From Actinoplanes regularis (GTDB lineage Bacteria > Actinomycetota > Actinomycetes > Mycobacteriales > Micromonosporaceae), in assembly GCF_900188005.1 (NCBI RefSeq), contig NZ_FZNR01000037.1, positions 1 to 43,527 of the forward strand: a DNA stretch of 43,527 bases, in the 5' to 3' direction. A program made the translations under genes and the position numbers. Under the pieces are notes generated by a model. It saw only the letters and a program-made list of their open reading frames with translations, made no database searches and had not been told where the DNA came from. Of the stretch, positions 1 through 7,307 are shown piece after piece. Numbering within the stretch: position 1 is the first letter of the stretch; each line of letters starts with the position of its first letter.

Positions 1-74
1 ATGATCTCCCTCTGCGATTCCGCGTCTCCCGCGGTGACACCCAGACCATGACCGCCGCCACTGACACCGCCCTA

Positions 75-107
75 ACAGCGCCCTGACACCCCGGATCAGG
101 GCGCTGT
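75..107 (-). terminator. Rho-independent-type hairpin after the PfkB kinase gene
   Basis: Perfect 12-bp inverted repeat, arms 75-86 and 96-107 (ACAGCGCCCTGA and its complement) with a 9-nt loop, 20 bp beyond the kinase stop codon. There is no T-tract, as is usual for actinomycete terminators. Confidence 0.75.
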
Positions 108-126
108 CAGGAGCCCCGGCGGCACT

Positions 127-1071
127 TCAGCGCGTCGGGGTGCCCGCGGCGAAGGCGTCGACGGCGGCGAGGTCGTACGAGCCGGCGTCGGTTCCCAGAC
201 CCTGGGCGACCTGGGCCGCGGTGGCGCAGCCCAGCACGGCGGAGTCCCGCAGCGTCCGGCCCTGGGCCCGGCCGAGGATGAAGCCCGCGGAGAACGCGTC
301 ACCGCACCCGGTGGTGTCGACGACCTCGATCTGGAAGGCCGGCACGGTGATGACCTCGTCCGCGGTCACCACGAGCGCGCCCTTGCTCCCGTGGGTGACC
401 GCGACGCAGCCGACCCCGGCCTCGAGGAGCGCCCGGGAAGCCGTGACGAGGTCGTCGGTGCCGGTGAGGCCGAGGAGTTGCTCGTCGTTGGGGAGCAGGT
501 AGTCGGCGTACGGCAGGGCGGCGGCGATCCACTCGAGGATTCCCGGGTCGCCCGGCGCGAGCAGGTCGACGGAGGTCGTCAGGCCCTTGTCCTTGGCGTA
601 CGACAGCAGTTCGGCGGCGGCCGGGCCGCCGAGGAACTCCGGGCCGCCCAGGTGCAGGTGGGTGCAGCCGTCCAGGGTGGACAGGTCGATGTCGGCGACG
701 GTGAACGCCGCGTTCGCTCCGACGCAGTGCCACGCCGGCCGGTCGCCGTTCGGCCGCACCGGGATCACCGACGCGGAGGTCTGCGCGGCGTCGGTGCGAA
801 CCAGGCCGGTGACGTCGATCCCTTCCCGTGCCAGTGCCGCTGAGAGCGCGTCGCCGAGCGGGTCCGTGCCGATCGCGCCGTGGGACCGGACTGCGGCCCC
901 GAGCCTGCTGAGCACGACCGCGGTTCCGCCGGCGGTGCCGGCCGGGGAGAGCCGGATGGTCTCCACCATCTGACCGGCGGAGCCGGTGGGAAGGGACTCG
1001 ATGCCGATCACGTGCGTGTCGAGGACGTGGACCCCGACCGCCGCGATGCTGACCTCGTTGGGGCTGGTCAT
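127..1071 (-). CDS. PfkB-family carbohydrate/nucleoside kinase
   Basis: The 314-residue protein belongs to the PfkB/ribokinase family, cytosolic ATP-dependent kinases of sugars or nucleosides. The C-terminal signature is clear at residues 252-258 (DTTGCGD), with D258 as the expected catalytic base and the following AFSAGF as the anion hole. The N-terminal glycine pair (AGTAGGTAV, about 45-53) matches the substrate-binding region. The ATG at 1071 is preceded by an AGGAGA ribosome site (about 1078-1083). The gene stands alone: a lipoprotein gene diverges from it and a hairpin follows its stop. The substrate cannot be read from the sequence; adenosine, ribose, fructose or a deoxy-sugar acid are all possible. 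The family is certain, the substrate unknown. Confidence 0.92.
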   Translation of the reverse strand: MTSPNEVSIAAVGVHVLDTHVIGIESLPTGSAGQMVETIRLSPAGTAGGTAVVLSRLGAAVRSHGAIGTDPLGDALSAALAREGIDVTGLVRTDAAQTSASVIPVRPNGDRPAWHCVGANAAFTVADIDLSTLDGCTHLHLGGPEFLGGPAAAELLSYAKDKGLTTSVDLLAPGDPGILEWIAAALPYADYLLPNDEQLLGLTGTDDLVTASRALLEAGVGCVAVTHGSKGALVVTADEVITVPAFQIEVVDTTGCGDAFSAGFILGRAQGRTLRDSAVLGCATAAQVAQGLGTDAGSYDLAAVDAFAAGTPTR

Positions 1072-1376
1072 GGCGGTGTCTCCTGTAACTTTTCGTCGCC
1101 GGGGGGCGAATTCCTGCGCAGGACCGTACGTTGTTGATCACCGATGGCCGCATGCGGGGCAGCGATCTGCGTCACACCCCGAAACAACGCGATCTGTGGA
1201 GATTCGCGCTCTGCTTACCGGTTCGTTCGCTTTTGCCGGTACGACGGATGGCACTCACCGGGATCGCGCAGGTCACGCGCGCGAATATCGTGGCGAGGGT
1301 TGGTGATCGAGGGTCGTACACTTCCAGGCCGCGGCGCCGGGGGAGCGTCGCAAACCCCTCGAAGGAGACCTCGCGC
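1072..1376. other. Intergenic region between divergent kinase and lipoprotein genes
   Basis: About 305 bp without a supported gene. It carries the kinase ribosome site next to 1078 and the lipoprotein ribosome site at 1361-1368. TACACT at 1317-1322 could be the -10 of the lipoprotein gene, but no good -35 hexamer is visible at 17-18 bp. The upstream in-frame extension of the lipoprotein frame to 1131 lacks a signal sequence and a ribosome site, so I treat it as non-coding. Confidence 0.5.
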
Positions 1377-2666
1377 ATGAAGCGCTTCCTCGCCGGCGCC
1401 CTCGCCGGTGCCACCACCCTGACCCTCGCGGTCGGTTGCGCCGAGCAGATCGAGCAGCTCGAGCCGAAGCTGGAGATCAAGAAGGCGGCCGCGGCCCTGA
1501 GCGCGACCGGCAAGGCCGGGTTCACCCTCAAGGTCGGTGGCAACGTCGACGACCTGATCGCCTTCGCCAAGAAGGAGTCCGGCACCGAGCCGGGCGCCTT
1601 CACCGACGAGGACGCCGACACCCTGCGCAAGCTCTACAACTCCTCGTTCACCCTCGCCTGGGACAAGATGGGCGACGGCGTCACCGACGACCGGGCCTCG
1701 GTCAGCGCGGTGATCGATGGTGTCACCGGGACCGAACTCCGGATCGTCGACCAGGTCGCGTACGTGAAGGCGCCGGTCGCCGACCTCGCCACGAAGTTCG
1801 GCGTGTCCAAGTCGGACCTCGACGCGGTGCGCAAGGAGATGGGCCCCGCGATCAAGGGCGTCGACACCCTGTTCGACGGGGGCTGGATCTCGATCAGCGT
1901 GACCGACGTCAAGAAGTTCAGCGAGGGCACCACGGGCGTCGCCCCGAGCACGGACCCCGCGCAGAACGAGAAGCTCGCCGCCGAGGTGAAGGCCAGCGCG
2001 GAGAGCCTGTTCGAGAGCGCCGACGTGGTCCGCGACAGCAAGGACAAGACCCACCTGGTCGTCACCACCACCACGGTGAAGGCGTATGAGCAGGCCAAGC
2101 GCCTGATGCAGGCGATGGAGAAGATCGGCGGCCAGTCCGCCTCGGGCGTGCTCGACGAGGCGCTCGGCTCCGAGATGGAGAAGCCGCCGGCGGACAAGCC
2201 GATCGTCTTCGACCTCTGGATCGACAAGGGCGAGTTCCGGGCGTTCGAGATCAACATGCTGCAGTTCGCCGACGGGAGCACCGGCCGGGCGGCGCTGCGG
2301 GTCGAGCTCGCCAGCGGCGTGGAGATCTCCGCTCCCGAGGGCGCCAAGAAGATCGATCTGACCGAGTTCTTCTCCACACTCGGCGCGGGCGCCGGCGACC
2401 TGGGTACGCCGAAGGCGGGCGGTGCCGGTGACGCCAAGGAGTGGGCCGAGATGATCGGCCGACAGGCCATGCTGTCCGCCGTCGTCGAGGGCGACCAGCC
2501 GGCGCTCCACCTCAAGCAGGCCGCCACCGACATGGCCCTCCCGGGCATGACCGTGAAGGTCGTCCGGAGCGGCGTCGCCCAGGTCACCATGGGCAAGGAC
2601 GTCGCCTGCGTGACCGTCCCCAGCTCCGCCACGGGCGAGCCGAAGGTCGTCGCCCACGCCTGCTGA
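1377..2666 (+). CDS. Large secreted lipoprotein, LppX/LprAFG-like in character, function unknown
   Basis: The product is 429 residues and starts with a classic lipoprotein signal: KR, a hydrophobic stretch, and a lipobox AVGC with the lipidated cysteine at residue 21. The ATG at 1377 follows GAAGGAGA (1361-1368), which fixes the start; an open frame runs further upstream but would bury the signal peptide. The mature part is soluble, lysine- and aspartate-rich and has no further membrane segment. It would sit on the outer face of the cell membrane. Its size and pattern (signal, short helix, long alpha/beta body containing phrases such as VDQVAYVKAPVADL) recall actinomycete lipoproteins that carry small or lipid ligands, but I cannot assign it to one family. 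A strong hairpin follows, so it is probably monocistronic. Confidence 0.85.
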   Translation: MKRFLAGALAGATTLTLAVGCAEQIEQLEPKLEIKKAAAALSATGKAGFTLKVGGNVDDLIAFAKKESGTEPGAFTDEDADTLRKLYNSSFTLAWDKMGDGVTDDRASVSAVIDGVTGTELRIVDQVAYVKAPVADLATKFGVSKSDLDAVRKEMGPAIKGVDTLFDGGWISISVTDVKKFSEGTTGVAPSTDPAQNEKLAAEVKASAESLFESADVVRDSKDKTHLVVTTTTVKAYEQAKRLMQAMEKIGGQSASGVLDEALGSEMEKPPADKPIVFDLWIDKGEFRAFEINMLQFADGSTGRAALRVELASGVEISAPEGAKKIDLTEFFSTLGAGAGDLGTPKAGGAGDAKEWAEMIGRQAMLSAVVEGDQPALHLKQAATDMALPGMTVKVVRSGVAQVTMGKDVACVTVPSSATGEPKVVAHAC

Positions 2667-2683
2667 GGCGCGTAAGTCCACGA

Positions 2684-2718
2684 GAGAGCCCGTCCGCCCT
2701 TCCGGCGGGCGGGCTCTC
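2684..2718 (+). terminator. Hairpin terminator after the lipoprotein gene
   Basis: 15-bp arms 2684-2698 and 2704-2718 (right arm GGCGGGCGGGCTCTC) pair with a single G-T mismatch around a 5-nt loop, 18 bp after the stop codon. Confidence 0.85.
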
Positions 2719-2757
2719 CTCGTCACGAACTCGTCCGACACGGTGCGCCTTCGCGAT

Positions 2758-2802
2758 GTAGATTGAATCTACGTAGATTGCCTCTACCTAGATGACGTCT
2801 AC
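2758..2802. repeat. Three tandem 15-bp palindromic repeats (operator-like)
   Basis: Units 2758-2772 (GTAGATTGAATCTAC), 2773-2787 (GTAGATTGCCTCTAC) and 2788-2802 (CTAGATGACGTCTAC) abut without spacers. Each is itself an inverted repeat of TAGA/TCTA; the first has perfect 7-bp arms. The array overlaps the apparent ATG (2792) of the broken ATPase gene. This looks like a cooperative operator or iteron set. It is much richer in A+T than the surroundings. Confidence 0.85.
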
Positions 2803-3643
2803 CTGGCGGAGTTCGTTTTTTCATCGGTCGGCGCACCGAACTGTCTCTGCTGACGAAGCGGATCGACCATCTCAAGCGAACCGGTACCGGCCTCGCTGTC
2901 GCGATCCGCGGCCGCCGTCAGGTGGGCAAGTCACGCCTCGCCCAGGAGCTCTGCGACCGTTCCGGGTTGCCTCACCTGTACTTCACCACTGTCAAAGGCG
3001 CGTCGGTCACCGAATCGACGACCCAGTTCCTGACCGACCTGACCGAATCGGCTCTGCCGAACGACCGCGCGTTGCTGCCCAGCACTCCCCCACCCGGCGG
3101 CTGGGGTGACATGCTGCGCTTGCTGGCGGGCACACTGCCGGACCAGCCCTGCATCGTCGTGCTCGACGAGGTGCCCTGGCTCACCGAGCAGGACGACACG
3201 TTCGACGGCCAGTTGCAGGTCGCCTGGGACCGCCTGCTGTCACGCCGACCGGTATTGCTGCTACTTCTCGGCAGCGACCTGCACATGATGCAACGCCTCA
3301 CCGCCTACGACCGGCCGTTCTACGGCCGCGCCGACAACCTGGTCCTCGGCCCCCTGAACCTCGCCGAGACGGCCGCGGTGACCGGGCTGGCGGGCTCCGA
3401 CGCCATCGACGCACACCTGATCACCGGCGGTCTGCCGGGAATTCTGCTGCGCTGAAGTGGCTGGGAACCGCATTCGGGACCCGCGACCTGCACCAACTCC
3501 AGGAAGGCGCCCGTCAAATCCCCGGCTTCGACGCGGCACACACCGGATTGGTCGTCGTCACCCGCTCCGGTGCGGAGCTACCCGCCGGCATCGTCGACGT
3601 CGTCTGGGGCCCCGACGACATCGTCGGGGCCTGGCAGGACTGA
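2792..3643 (+). pseudogene. Decayed AAA/DUF234-type ATPase (archaeal-ATPase-like fold)
   Basis: Three pieces of one gene can be read. (1) ATG at 2792 begins MTSTWRSS and shifts frame at a run of six T (2816-2821); removing one T joins it to FFIGRRTELSLLTKRI. (2) That frame continues to 3455 with Walker A GRRQVGKS (about 2904-2927), Walker B-like CIVVLDEVPWL (about 3151-3183) and the typical LITGGLPGILLR, then stops. (3) A third frame from 3455 to 3643 reads KWLGTAFGTRDLHQLQ and ends GIVDVVWGPDDIVGAWQD, which fits the end of the DUF234 C-terminal domain. The middle, probably 200 or more residues, is missing. Intact relatives are about 450-500 residues, act as DEXX-box ATPases and are of unclear role. 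The gene is a remnant with a frameshift and an internal deletion. Confidence 0.8.
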
Positions 3644-3791
3644 TCCGCCGCCTCAGGTGGCCGCGCTGAACGTGCGGACGGTCTCACCGCACACGGTCAT
3701 CCACCAACAGGCCACATAAGTCCCATATCGATCACTCCCTGACATACCCCATGGTTTCGGCGCGAGTACGACGAGAAGGTCCGACCTAATC

Positions 3792-3817
3792 GTCAAGTGC
3801 GTCGCCGCGCGACCGAA
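3792..3817 (+). promoter_or_regulatory. Candidate FliA (sigma-28-like) promoter of the chemoreceptor operon
   Basis: GTCA (3792-3795), a 16-nt spacer, then ACCGAA (3812-3817), 32 bp before the chemoreceptor ATG. From memory, the FliA promoter pattern in Actinoplanes missouriensis is CTCA-N15-17-GCCGAA; this matches 8 of 10 fixed positions with correct spacing. Inference, untested. Confidence 0.5.
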
Positions 3818-3849
3818 GTAGTCCATAACAACCGGACTTGGGGTGGGAC

Positions 3850-5454
3850 ATGCGCAGGGTCAAGATCGGCACGCGGCTGACCGCCGCGTTCGTCGTGGTG
3901 CTCACGCTGCTCGGCGTGGTGGCCGCCGTCGCCTACAACGCGATCAGCAGCCAGAAGGCCACCGCCGCCGAGGTACGCGTCCTGCAGGTGCTCACCAGCG
4001 AGGCGAAGGAGATCCGGTTCTACGCCGCCAGCATGAACGGCTGGCAGAGCGCGTACATCGCTGACATCCACCGGCTGGGCGCGGCGCGCGCCTTCGGCGG
4101 CGACTCGGTCAACTACCACGCCTGGCAGCGGGAGCGGGACAACTTCGAGGCGTACCTGAAGACCGTGCACACCGCGGACATGACCGCCGAGGAGCAGGCC
4201 CTCTTCGCCAAGGTGCAGAAGGAGGCCGAGGCCTACTTCAAGGTCAACGAGCAGGTCGTGGCGGCCTACAAGCCGGGCACCCCGGCCGCGGTACGCAAGG
4301 GCGACCAGCTCGCCCAGTACGACAGCTGGAACACCTACTACCGGATCATGACCGCCACCCAGCAGCTGGTCGAGTCGGTCGACCACCGCAGCGACGTCGC
4401 CGTCGCCGAGTCCGCGGCGGACGCCGACACCGCCAAGCGGATCATCCTGATCGGCAGCGTGACCGCGCTGCTGCTCGGCTGCCTGCTGGCGTTCCTGGTG
4501 ACCCGCAGCATCACCCGGCCGGTGGTGGCCGCCCGCGACGCGCTGCGCCGGGTCGCGAACGGCGAGCTGAACGTCGAGCTGCCGCGCGAGGGCACCGACG
4601 AGCCCGCCGAGATGGCCGCCACGCTCGACGACGCCCTGCAGTCGATCCGCCGGGTGATCAGCGACGTGGCCGCGCAGGCGGAGGTGCTGGACGAGACGTC
4701 GGCCTCGCTGGACGAGGTCGCGCAGACCTTCGCCAGCAACATCGCCGAGACCTCCACCCAGGCCCGGGTCGTCGCCGACGCCTCGCAGGAGGTCAGCTCG
4801 AACGTGCAGACGGTCGCCCTCGGCACCCAGGAGATGGGCTCGGCCATCGGCGACATCGCCGAGAACGCCTCGCACGCGGCCGCTGTCGCCGCCGAGGCGG
4901 TCGCCGCCGCCACCGTCGCCACCGGCACGGTCACCAGCCTCGGCGCCTCGTCGGCGCGGATCGGCGACGTGCTGCGGCTGATCACCTCGATCGCGGAGCA
5001 GACCAACCTGCTCGCCCTGAACGCGACCATCGAGGCGGCGCGCGCCGGTGAGCTCGGCAAGGGCTTCGCGGTCGTCGCGGGCGAGGTCAAGGAACTCGCC
5101 CAGGAGACCGCCAAGGCCACCGACGACATCGGGCAGCTCGTGCAGGACATCCAGAAGGACAGTGCGGCGGCGGCCACCGCGATCTCCGGCATCGGCGAGG
5201 TCATCGGCCGGATCAGCGGCTACCAGACGACGATCGCCAGCGCGGTCGAGGAGCAGACCGCGACCACCGCCGAGATGAACCGGGGCATCGCCGAGGCCGC
5301 CGGGGGCAGCACACAGATCGCGGACAACATCACGGCGGTCGCCGCGGCGGCGAGTGCGGCCAGCGAGGACGTGGCGCGGTCGCGGGCCGCCGCCGCCGAG
5401 CTGACCCGCATGTCGCGGCAGCTGCGCGAAGCCGTCGGGCAATTCCGGTACTGA
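3850..5454 (+). CDS. Methyl-accepting chemotaxis protein (transmembrane chemoreceptor)
   Basis: The 534-residue product has the full chemoreceptor order: TM1 (about 9-29), an external helical sensor (30-196), TM2 (198-217), a HAMP linker (218-270) and a long signalling coiled coil. The hairpin tip that binds CheA/CheW is unmistakable at about 378-420 (IAEQTNLLALNATIEAARAG followed by GKGFAVVAGEVKELA). The sensor is a four-helix-bundle type, not dCache or PAS. There is no C-terminal methyltransferase-binding pentapeptide. The ATG at 3850 follows a GGGGTGGG site. A solute-binding lipoprotein gene starts 14 bp after its stop, so the receptor may sense that protein when loaded with ligand. No other chemotaxis genes are in the window. 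Confidence 0.95.
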   Translation: MRRVKIGTRLTAAFVVVLTLLGVVAAVAYNAISSQKATAAEVRVLQVLTSEAKEIRFYAASMNGWQSAYIADIHRLGAARAFGGDSVNYHAWQRERDNFEAYLKTVHTADMTAEEQALFAKVQKEAEAYFKVNEQVVAAYKPGTPAAVRKGDQLAQYDSWNTYYRIMTATQQLVESVDHRSDVAVAESAADADTAKRIILIGSVTALLLGCLLAFLVTRSITRPVVAARDALRRVANGELNVELPREGTDEPAEMAATLDDALQSIRRVISDVAAQAEVLDETSASLDEVAQTFASNIAETSTQARVVADASQEVSSNVQTVALGTQEMGSAIGDIAENASHAAAVAAEAVAAATVATGTVTSLGASSARIGDVLRLITSIAEQTNLLALNATIEAARAGELGKGFAVVAGEVKELAQETAKATDDIGQLVQDIQKDSAAAATAISGIGEVIGRISGYQTTIASAVEEQTATTAEMNRGIAEAAGGSTQIADNITAVAAAASAASEDVARSRAAAAELTRMSRQLREAVGQFRY

Positions 5455-5468
5455 GAGGCGATGAGGAC

Positions 5469-6518
5469 ATGCGTACGAGAATTCTGCTGGCCGTGGCCGC
5501 CGCGGCCACGCTGACCATCGCCGGCTGCGGCAAGACGCCGATCACCCCGGCCGATTCGTCGGCCGCCATCGCCGGGCTGGGCTCCGAGCACGTCAAGGTC
5601 GGCATGGCGTACGACATCGGCGGCCGCGGCGACAAGAGCTTCAACGACATGGCCGCCGCGGGTCTCGACCGGGCCAAGGAGGAGCTCGAGATCGAAGCGA
5701 CCGAGGCCACCCCGGAGGGAGGGGATGACGAGGGGCGCCTCGGCGCCTTGAACAAGCTGATCGATTCCGGCCACAACCCGGTGATCGCCGTCGGCTTCCA
5801 GTACGTCAACGCGCTCACGAAGGTCGCTTCCGAGCACCCCGAGACGACGTTCGCCATCATCGACGACGACTCGATCAAGGCCGACAACGTCGTGTCGCTG
5901 GTCTTCGCCGAGGAGCAGGGGTCCTACCTGGTCGGCGCGGCGGCGGCGCTCAAGTCCCGCTCCGGCGTCGTGGGATACATCGGCGGGGTCGAGATCCCCC
6001 TGTTGCAGAAGTTCGAGGCCGGTTTCGCCGCCGGAGCCAAGCGGGTGAACCCGGACGTGAAGGTGCGGACGCAGTACCTGAGCGCCCCGCCCGACTTCAG
6101 CGGCTTCGGCGACCCCGACAAGGCCAAGAAGATCGCCACGGGCATGCTGGCCGACGGGGCGGATGTGATCTACGCGGCCGCCGGTGGCTCCGGAGCGGGT
6201 GCGCTGCAGGCGGTGGCGGCCGAGAAGGGTGCCACGTTCATCGGTGTCGACTCCGACCAGTACCAGAGCGCCGACGCGCAGCTGCAGCCGGTGATTCTGA
6301 CCTCGATGCTCAAGCGCGTCGACAACGCGGTGTTCCAAGAGATCCAGGCGTTCATCAAGGGCGACCGGGCGGGCGGGACGCGCCGCTTCGACCTGAAGAC
6401 CGACGGCGTCGGCTACTCAACCTCGAACCAGGCACTGATCAAGCCGCTGACGCCGAAGCTGGAGCAGCTGCGCCAGCAGCTCTACGACGGCCGGATCGTG
6501 GCCCCGACCAAGCCCTGA
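5469..6518 (+). CDS. BMP-family solute-binding lipoprotein
   Basis: The product is 349 residues with a lipoprotein signal ending in IAGC (lipidated C20). The mature part has BMP/PnrA family features: VGMAYDIGGRGDKSFNDMA near the N-terminus, then PVIAVGFQY, FAEEQGSYLVGAAAAL and IYAAAGGSGAGALQA. Known members bind purine nucleosides or related ligands outside the membrane and feed an ABC importer. Here no permease or ATPase gene is present; instead it is the second gene of a chemoreceptor operon, with a 14-bp gap. This suggests ligand capture for chemotaxis as well as, or in place of, uptake. A strong terminator follows. Family assignment is firm; the ligand and the sensory role are inference. 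Confidence 0.93.
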   Translation: MRTRILLAVAAAATLTIAGCGKTPITPADSSAAIAGLGSEHVKVGMAYDIGGRGDKSFNDMAAAGLDRAKEELEIEATEATPEGGDDEGRLGALNKLIDSGHNPVIAVGFQYVNALTKVASEHPETTFAIIDDDSIKADNVVSLVFAEEQGSYLVGAAAALKSRSGVVGYIGGVEIPLLQKFEAGFAAGAKRVNPDVKVRTQYLSAPPDFSGFGDPDKAKKIATGMLADGADVIYAAAGGSGAGALQAVAAEKGATFIGVDSDQYQSADAQLQPVILTSMLKRVDNAVFQEIQAFIKGDRAGGTRRFDLKTDGVGYSTSNQALIKPLTPKLEQLRQQLYDGRIVAPTKP

Positions 6519-6531
6519 CCTGACCTGCCCC

Positions 6532-6572
6532 GGCGCGGATGGTTCCCAGTGATCCTGGGAACCATCCGCGCC
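6532..6572 (+). terminator. Strong hairpin terminator of the chemoreceptor/BMP operon
   Basis: Perfect 18-bp arms, 6532-6549 (GGCGCGGATGGTTCCCAG) and 6555-6572, with the loop TGATC. It starts 13 bp after the BMP stop codon. Confidence 0.93.
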
Positions 6573-6604
6573 TGCGTCGTGCCCCGCGGGTTGCCAGCAT
6601 CATT

Positions 6605-6618
6605 TGAATCGTGATTCA
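6605..6618. promoter_or_regulatory. TetR operator palindrome 1
   Basis: TGAATC-GT-GATTCA, perfect 6-bp arms with a 2-bp centre, 48 bp upstream of the TetR ATG. Its twin lies 29 bp downstream. Confidence 0.75.
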
Positions 6619-6633
6619 CTCCTTGCCTTCGTC

Positions 6634-6647
6634 TGAATCTGGATTCA
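6634..6647. promoter_or_regulatory. TetR operator palindrome 2
   Basis: TGAATC-TG-GATTCA, the same arms as the site at 6605-6618. Start-to-start distance is 29 bp, close to three helical turns, so two dimers could bind one face. It lies just before the ribosome site region of the TetR gene, as expected for autorepression. Confidence 0.78.
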
Positions 6648-6665
6648 CACCTTGGGGGCTCCCGG

Positions 6666-7307
6666 ATGCCGTACCGGCAGACCGCGTTGACCAGGAAGAA
6701 CGCGGAGGACAAGCGGGAGAGCCTGCTCCGGGCCGCCCGTTCGCTGGTCGCCGTCGACGGGTTCAAGGCGGCCACGGTCGCCGCGATCGCCGCGCGCTGC
6801 CAGGCCAGCGTCGGCTCCGTGTACTCGCACTTCGACGGCCGTGACCGGTTGCTGGCGGAGGTGTTCCGCAGCGCCGCGAGCCACGAGATCGAGGTCCTGG
6901 CCGCGGCGGTGACCGAGGCCGGCCAGCAGGCGGCGCATCGACTCGACGCGCTGATCCGGACCCTGAGCGGGCGGGCGCTGCAGGGGCGGCGGCTGGCCTG
7001 GGCGTTGCTGTACGAGCCGGTGAGCCCGGCGGTGGAGGTCGAACGACTGGTCTACCGCCGCTCGTACACCGAGCTGGGTGAGCGGATCATCCACGACGGC
7101 CTGGCCGGTGGTGACTTCGTGCCGCAGGACGCGCGGCTCGCCGCGTCCGCCATCGTGGGCGCGATCTCCGGAGCGCTGGTCGGCTGGATCCACCCCGACA
7201 GCCCGGAGCCGTCGCCCGAGACACAGACCGGGGCGATCGAGGGCATCCGGATGTTCTGCCTCCGGGCGCTCGGCTCACCAACCTTGTCCACGGGAGGTCT
7301 CCGATGA
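6666..7307 (+). CDS. TetR/AcrR-family transcriptional regulator
   Basis: The 213-residue protein has the N-terminal TetR helix-turn-helix: residues about 15-60 read ESLLRAARSLVAVDGF, then ATVAAIAARCQASVGSVYSHF, the family recognition helix. The rest is an all-helical ligand domain without a recognisable ligand class. It overlaps the start of the hotdog-patatin gene by 4 bp (ATGA at 7304), so both are made from one mRNA. Two identical-arm palindromes in the leader are the likely operators. The coupled gene suggests that the effector is a fatty acid, acyl-CoA or lipid. Start: ATG at 6666; the open frame does not extend usefully upstream. Confidence 0.93.
   Translation: MPYRQTALTRKNAEDKRESLLRAARSLVAVDGFKAATVAAIAARCQASVGSVYSHFDGRDRLLAEVFRSAASHEIEVLAAAVTEAGQQAAHRLDALIRTLSGRALQGRRLAWALLYEPVSPAVEVERLVYRRSYTELGERIIHDGLAGGDFVPQDARLAASAIVGAISGALVGWIHPDSPEPSPETQTGAIEGIRMFCLRALGSPTLSTGGLR

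Noticed and set aside
1215..2741. Long minus-strand open frame opposite the lipoprotein gene
   Set aside because: It is an antisense shadow caused by GC-rich third positions; the product is a low-complexity Leu/Gly/Asp mix with no motif, and the plus gene has a lipobox and ribosome site.
3793..5442. Long minus-strand open frame opposite the chemoreceptor
   Set aside because: Antisense shadow; the plus frame carries the full chemoreceptor signature.
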